Shown here: positions 61,413 through 64,000 of the stretch, piece by piece
Layout: each line of letters starts with the position of its first letter
Numbering within the stretch: position 1 is the stretch's first letter
Assembly: GCF_014195505.1 (NCBI RefSeq)
Contig: NZ_JACIBV010000001.1
Coordinates: forward strand, 7,626,001-7,690,000
Source of the DNA: Nonomuraea dietziae
GTDB lineage: Bacteria; Actinomycetota; Actinomycetes; Streptosporangiales; Streptosporangiaceae
Direction of reading: 5' to 3'
DNA length: 64,000 bases
Notes under the pieces: model-generated
Databases searched by the model: none
The model's input: only the letters and a program-made list of their open reading frames with translations
Told to the model about the DNA's origin: nothing
Position numbers and translations under genes: made by a program

Positions 61413-61892
61413 TCAGAGCCAGTAGTTGTCGTGGCGCAGGTAGAACTCCGCCTTCTCCTCGTCGCTCATGCCGGCGATGTCGAGCAGGCCCTCGAAGTAG
61501 CCCTCGCGCGGCGCGCCGGGTGAGAAGTGCAGCAGCATGGAGGCGGGCTCGCCCGACTCGTTGCGGAAGCCGTGCGTGCCGCCCGCGGGCACGTGCACCC
61601 AGTCGCCGGGCTTGGTGTCGATCCAGCGGTCGCCGTTGTAGATCTTGACGGTCCCCTCGAGGATGAAGAACGACTCGGTGATCGTCTTGTGGAAGTGCGG
61701 GCCTGGCCCGGTGGGCGTCGGGCCCATGTTCCAGCGGTAGAGGCCGAACAGGCCGCCGGTGGAGGCGCCGGTGGCCAGGTAGTCCACGGTGTTGCCGGTG
61801 GGGTAGACGAGGTCAGGCTCGGAGCCCGCCGGCCGGTAGACGGCGCTGGACTTGCCCTTGTCGTCGAAGTAGATCGGATCGGGATATGTCAT
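61413..61892 (-). CDS. Cupin-domain protein
   Basis: 159 aa. The cupin metal motif is PHFHKTITESFFILEGTVKI, and the second motif is PGDWVHVPAGGTHGF. The fold may bind a metal for a dioxygenase or isomerase reaction. The substrate is unknown. It ends close to the VOC gene and follows the dehydrogenase gene's terminator. Confidence 0.88.
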   Translation of the reverse strand: MTYPDPIYFDDKGKSSAVYRPAGSEPDLVYPTGNTVDYLATGASTGGLFGLYRWNMGPTPTGPGPHFHKTITESFFILEGTVKIYNGDRWIDTKPGDWVHVPAGGTHGFRNESGEPASMLLHFSPGAPREGYFEGLLDIAGMSDEEKAEFYLRHDNYWL

Positions 61893-61915
61893 GCGCTGAT
61901 CCTATGGAGGGCCGC

Positions 61916-61963
61916 GCAGGCGCGGCCCCTCTCCCGCGTACGGGACGAGAGGGCCGCGCCTGC
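61916..61963 (-). terminator. Terminator of the glutamate dehydrogenase gene
   Basis: GCAGGCGCGGCC-C-CTCTC pairs with GAGAGGGCCGCGCCTGC, about 17 bp with one bulged C and a 13-base loop, 12 bases after the gene's stop on the minus strand. Confidence 0.8.
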
Positions 61964-61974
61964 CGGGCGAGAGA

Positions 61975-63252
61975 TCAGGGGTAGAGACCGCGCATCTGGT
62001 GGGCCTCGGCGACGCGGCCGACGCCGATGACGTGGGCGGCCTGGCGCAGAGTCAGCCCGCGCGCCGCGGCGACCGATTTCACCTCCGAGAAGGCGCCTTC
62101 CATCAGGTCGCGCAGCCTCACCTCGACCTCGCTGGCGCTCCAGGAGTAGGCCTGCATGTTCTGCACCCATTCCAGGTACGACACGATCACCCCGCCCGCG
62201 TTGGCCAGGATGTCGGGGACGATCGTGGTGCCCTGCGCTGCGAGGATCTCGTCGGCCTCGGGCGTCGTCGGCCCGTTGGCGCCCTCGACGATGAGCCTGG
62301 CCCTGACGTGAGGCGCGTTCGAGGCGGTGATGGCTCCTTCGAGCGCGGCGGGGACCAGCACGTCGACGTCCAGCTCCAGCAGCTCGTCGTGGGCGAGCGC
62401 GTCCGCGTGGCGGTAGCCGGCGACGCTGCCGGTCTCCGTCACCCAGGCGCGCAGGTCGGCCACGTCGAGGCCCGAGGAGTTGTGGACGGCGCCGCTGACG
62501 TCCGACACCGCCACGACCCGCGCGCCCGCGTCGGCGAGGTACTGCGCGGCCAGCGCGCCGACCTTGCCGAAGCCCTGGACGGCGACGGTGACGCCCTCGG
62601 GGGAGCGGCCGAGCGCGGTCAGCGTCGCGATCTGCACGCCGCGCGAGGTCGCCCCCGTACGGCCCAACGACCCGCCCAACGTCATCGGCTTGCCGGTGAC
62701 GACACCGGGCACCGAGTACCCGGCGTTGACGCTGTAGGTGTCCATGATCCACGCCATGGTCTGCTCGTCGGTGCCGACGTCGGGCGCGGGGATGTCCTTC
62801 TCGGGGCCGATGAGCGGCAGGATCTCGTTGACGTAGCGGCGGGTCAGCCGCTCGAGCTCGCGCGTGCTGAGCACGGTGGGGTCGACGGAGACGCCGCCCT
62901 TGGCACCGCCGTACGGAATGCCCACCAGCGCGCACTTCCACGTCATCCACATGGCCAGCGCGGTGACCTCGTGGATGTCGGTGGAGGGGTGGAAGCGGAT
63001 GCCGCCCTTGGCGGGTCCGCGCGAGACGTTGTGCTGGACCCGGAAGCCCTGCACCACGTCGAGGCTGCCGTCCTCCCGGCGGACGGGAACCGAGACGGTC
63101 AGCGAGCGGCGCGGCGTGGCGAGCATCGTGCGCAGCCCGTCGTCGAGACCGAGCTCCTCGGCGGCCTGGCCGAGCTGGTGGAGAGCGGAGTCGAGGGCCT
63201 GTTGTCCAGGGGTGATCAGGGCCGGCGTCCTTGACGGCACCATGACGCTCAT
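61975..63252 (-). CDS. Glutamate/Leu-type amino-acid dehydrogenase
   Basis: 425 aa. Catalytic elements: GPAKGGIRFHP, the active-site lysine in KCALVGIPYGGAKGG, and PAPDVGTDEQTMAW; NAD(P)-binding VQGFGKVGALAAQ. The length and motifs fit a hexameric glutamate dehydrogenase, probably NAD(H)-dependent, interconverting glutamate and 2-oxoglutarate plus ammonia; a Leu/Phe/Val dehydrogenase is less likely from the length. GGAGG is about 10 bases before the ATG. Confidence 0.93.
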   Translation of the reverse strand: MSVMVPSRTPALITPGQQALDSALHQLGQAAEELGLDDGLRTMLATPRRSLTVSVPVRREDGSLDVVQGFRVQHNVSRGPAKGGIRFHPSTDIHEVTALAMWMTWKCALVGIPYGGAKGGVSVDPTVLSTRELERLTRRYVNEILPLIGPEKDIPAPDVGTDEQTMAWIMDTYSVNAGYSVPGVVTGKPMTLGGSLGRTGATSRGVQIATLTALGRSPEGVTVAVQGFGKVGALAAQYLADAGARVVAVSDVSGAVHNSSGLDVADLRAWVTETGSVAGYRHADALAHDELLELDVDVLVPAALEGAITASNAPHVRARLIVEGANGPTTPEADEILAAQGTTIVPDILANAGGVIVSYLEWVQNMQAYSWSASEVEVRLRDLMEGAFSEVKSVAAARGLTLRQAAHVIGVGRVAEAHQMRGLYP

Positions 63253-63434
63253 GGAAGGAGTTCCTCCTGTTATGTACGCCCAAATGAGGGAAAAGCGCCA
63301 TTGCTCAACCCGTGGGCGGTTCTGTAGGCGATCAGCCTAGCCAGAATCCAAGCCGGACATGAGCACTATGGGAACGTGCCACTCTGGCAGTCTTGAGAGT
63401 GAAACCGCGCCGAATTGTCACAACGAAGGACTCG

Positions 63435-64000
63435 GATGTCATCTTTGGTCGTCGGTCCGATGCTGCGTTACGTCGACTCCACCCGCGCCTCCATCTGGGT
63501 GGAGACGTCCGAGCCCTGCGTGGTCACGGTGTGCGGGCGGTGGGGGACCCCGACGTTCGCCGTGCACGGACACCACTACGCGATCGTCGATCTGGAGGGG
63601 TTCGAGGGGGAGTACACCGTCGAGCTGAACGGCGAGCAGGTGTGGCCCGAGAGCGACAGGCCCAGCCGTATCAGGCTGCTGCCGCCCGAGGGGCCGGAGA
63701 GGGTGATGTTCGGCTCGTGCCGCACCAGCGTGCCCCATGACGCGGCGCACACCGCCACGCACGGGGTGGACGTGCTGCGCGCCTACGCCCGCAGCGGGGA
63801 GCCGCTGCCCGACCTGCTGCTGATGCTCGGCGACCAGGTCTACGCCGACAAACCCTCGCCAAGGATGCTGGAGTTCATCGCGGGGCGCAGGAAGCCGGGT
63901 GAGGAGCCCGCCAAGGAGATCGCCGACTTCGAGGAGTACGCCGAGCTCTACAGGACCGCCTGGAGCGACCCCGACATCAGGTGGCTGCTGTCGACCGTGC
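63435..64000 (+). CDS. PhoD-like metallophosphoesterase, 5' part only
   Basis: 188 codons are visible; the gene runs past the window end. ATG with AAGGA about 5 bases upstream. An N-terminal beta-rich domain (about 1-90, SSLVVGPMLRYVDSTRASIW) precedes the start of the catalytic domain: VMFGSCRTSVPHD and LLMLGDQVYADKP, where Asp, Gln and Tyr suggest the PhoD alkaline phosphatase/phosphodiesterase class with its metal ligands. The rest of the active site is out of view. It is divergent from the dehydrogenase gene by 182 bp. Confidence 0.85.

Overview
The window is 64 kb of very GC-rich, densely packed DNA with frequent GTG and TTG starts, 1-8 base stop/start overlaps and almost no AT-rich spacers outside promoters. 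Gene content and order (holA, rpsT, lepA, hemW, DUF4870, DUF3097, hrcA, dnaJ, rsmE, PhoH, ybeY, CorC-type CBS protein, cytidine-deaminase-like protein, era, then leuA) is the conserved chromosomal core of high-GC actinomycetes. The accessory genes suggest a mycelial soil genus, possibly Streptosporangiaceae; that family assignment is inference. No tRNA, rRNA, phage, insertion sequence or CRISPR array was seen.

Layout: (1) 119-7195: NmrA-like oxidoreductase and SnoaL-like gene divergent from an AraC regulator, holA, a MarR/MFS pair whose start codons share one CATG, and two ABC ATPases whose permease seems reduced to a 66-codon remnant. (2) 7365-11130: rpsT with terminator, a GH18-like membrane protein, lepA with terminator, and a small exported protein. 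(3) 11217-18596: an accessory block with a two-component system, a 95-aa orphan, a minisatellite, a divergent pair made of a 43-aa membrane protein and a P-loop/TPR ATPase, a GC minisatellite, and a secreted GH18 chitinase behind a 23-bp operator-like palindrome. (4) 18708-35616: the hemW-to-era core, with a CIRCE element before hrcA and several insertions: a formylglycine-generating-enzyme fragment, an ECF sigma factor with partner, a membrane VWA protein plus solute-binding protein, and a lipoprotein behind a hairpin-rich leader. (5) 35794-41576: a double-HTH MerR regulator divergent from a UvrA-like ABC protein, a small membrane protein, and an MFS exporter divergent from a MarR regulator. 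(6) 41636-46199: urease operon ureABCFGD on the minus strand. (7) 46297-52409: a secreted endonuclease/exonuclease/phosphatase-fold protein, then a TAXI binding lipoprotein facing a two-component system and an MHS-family carboxylate transporter. (8) 52649-56693: double GNAT protein, DUF2630, dimethylargininase, and leuA behind a leucine-rich leader peptide and attenuator. (9) 56702-64000: TetR regulator with two palindromic operators controlling a DUF2568/epimerase/oxidoreductase operon, a trypsin-like protease, VOC and cupin proteins, a Glu/Leu-type dehydrogenase, and a PhoD-like phosphatase cut by the window end.

Working together: the core genes cover DNA replication (HolA), translation (S20, LepA, RsmE, YbeY, Era), heat shock (HrcA, DnaJ) and haem-related radical SAM chemistry (HemW). 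Urease, the dehydrogenase and dimethylargininase touch nitrogen metabolism. The TAXI/two-component/MHS block looks like a carboxylate sense-and-import module. The accessory candidates most worth study are the P-loop/TPR ATPase with its tiny membrane partner and the VWA/solute-binding pair. Short tandem repeats sit at the 3' ends of several genes, and one array consists of consecutive hairpins.
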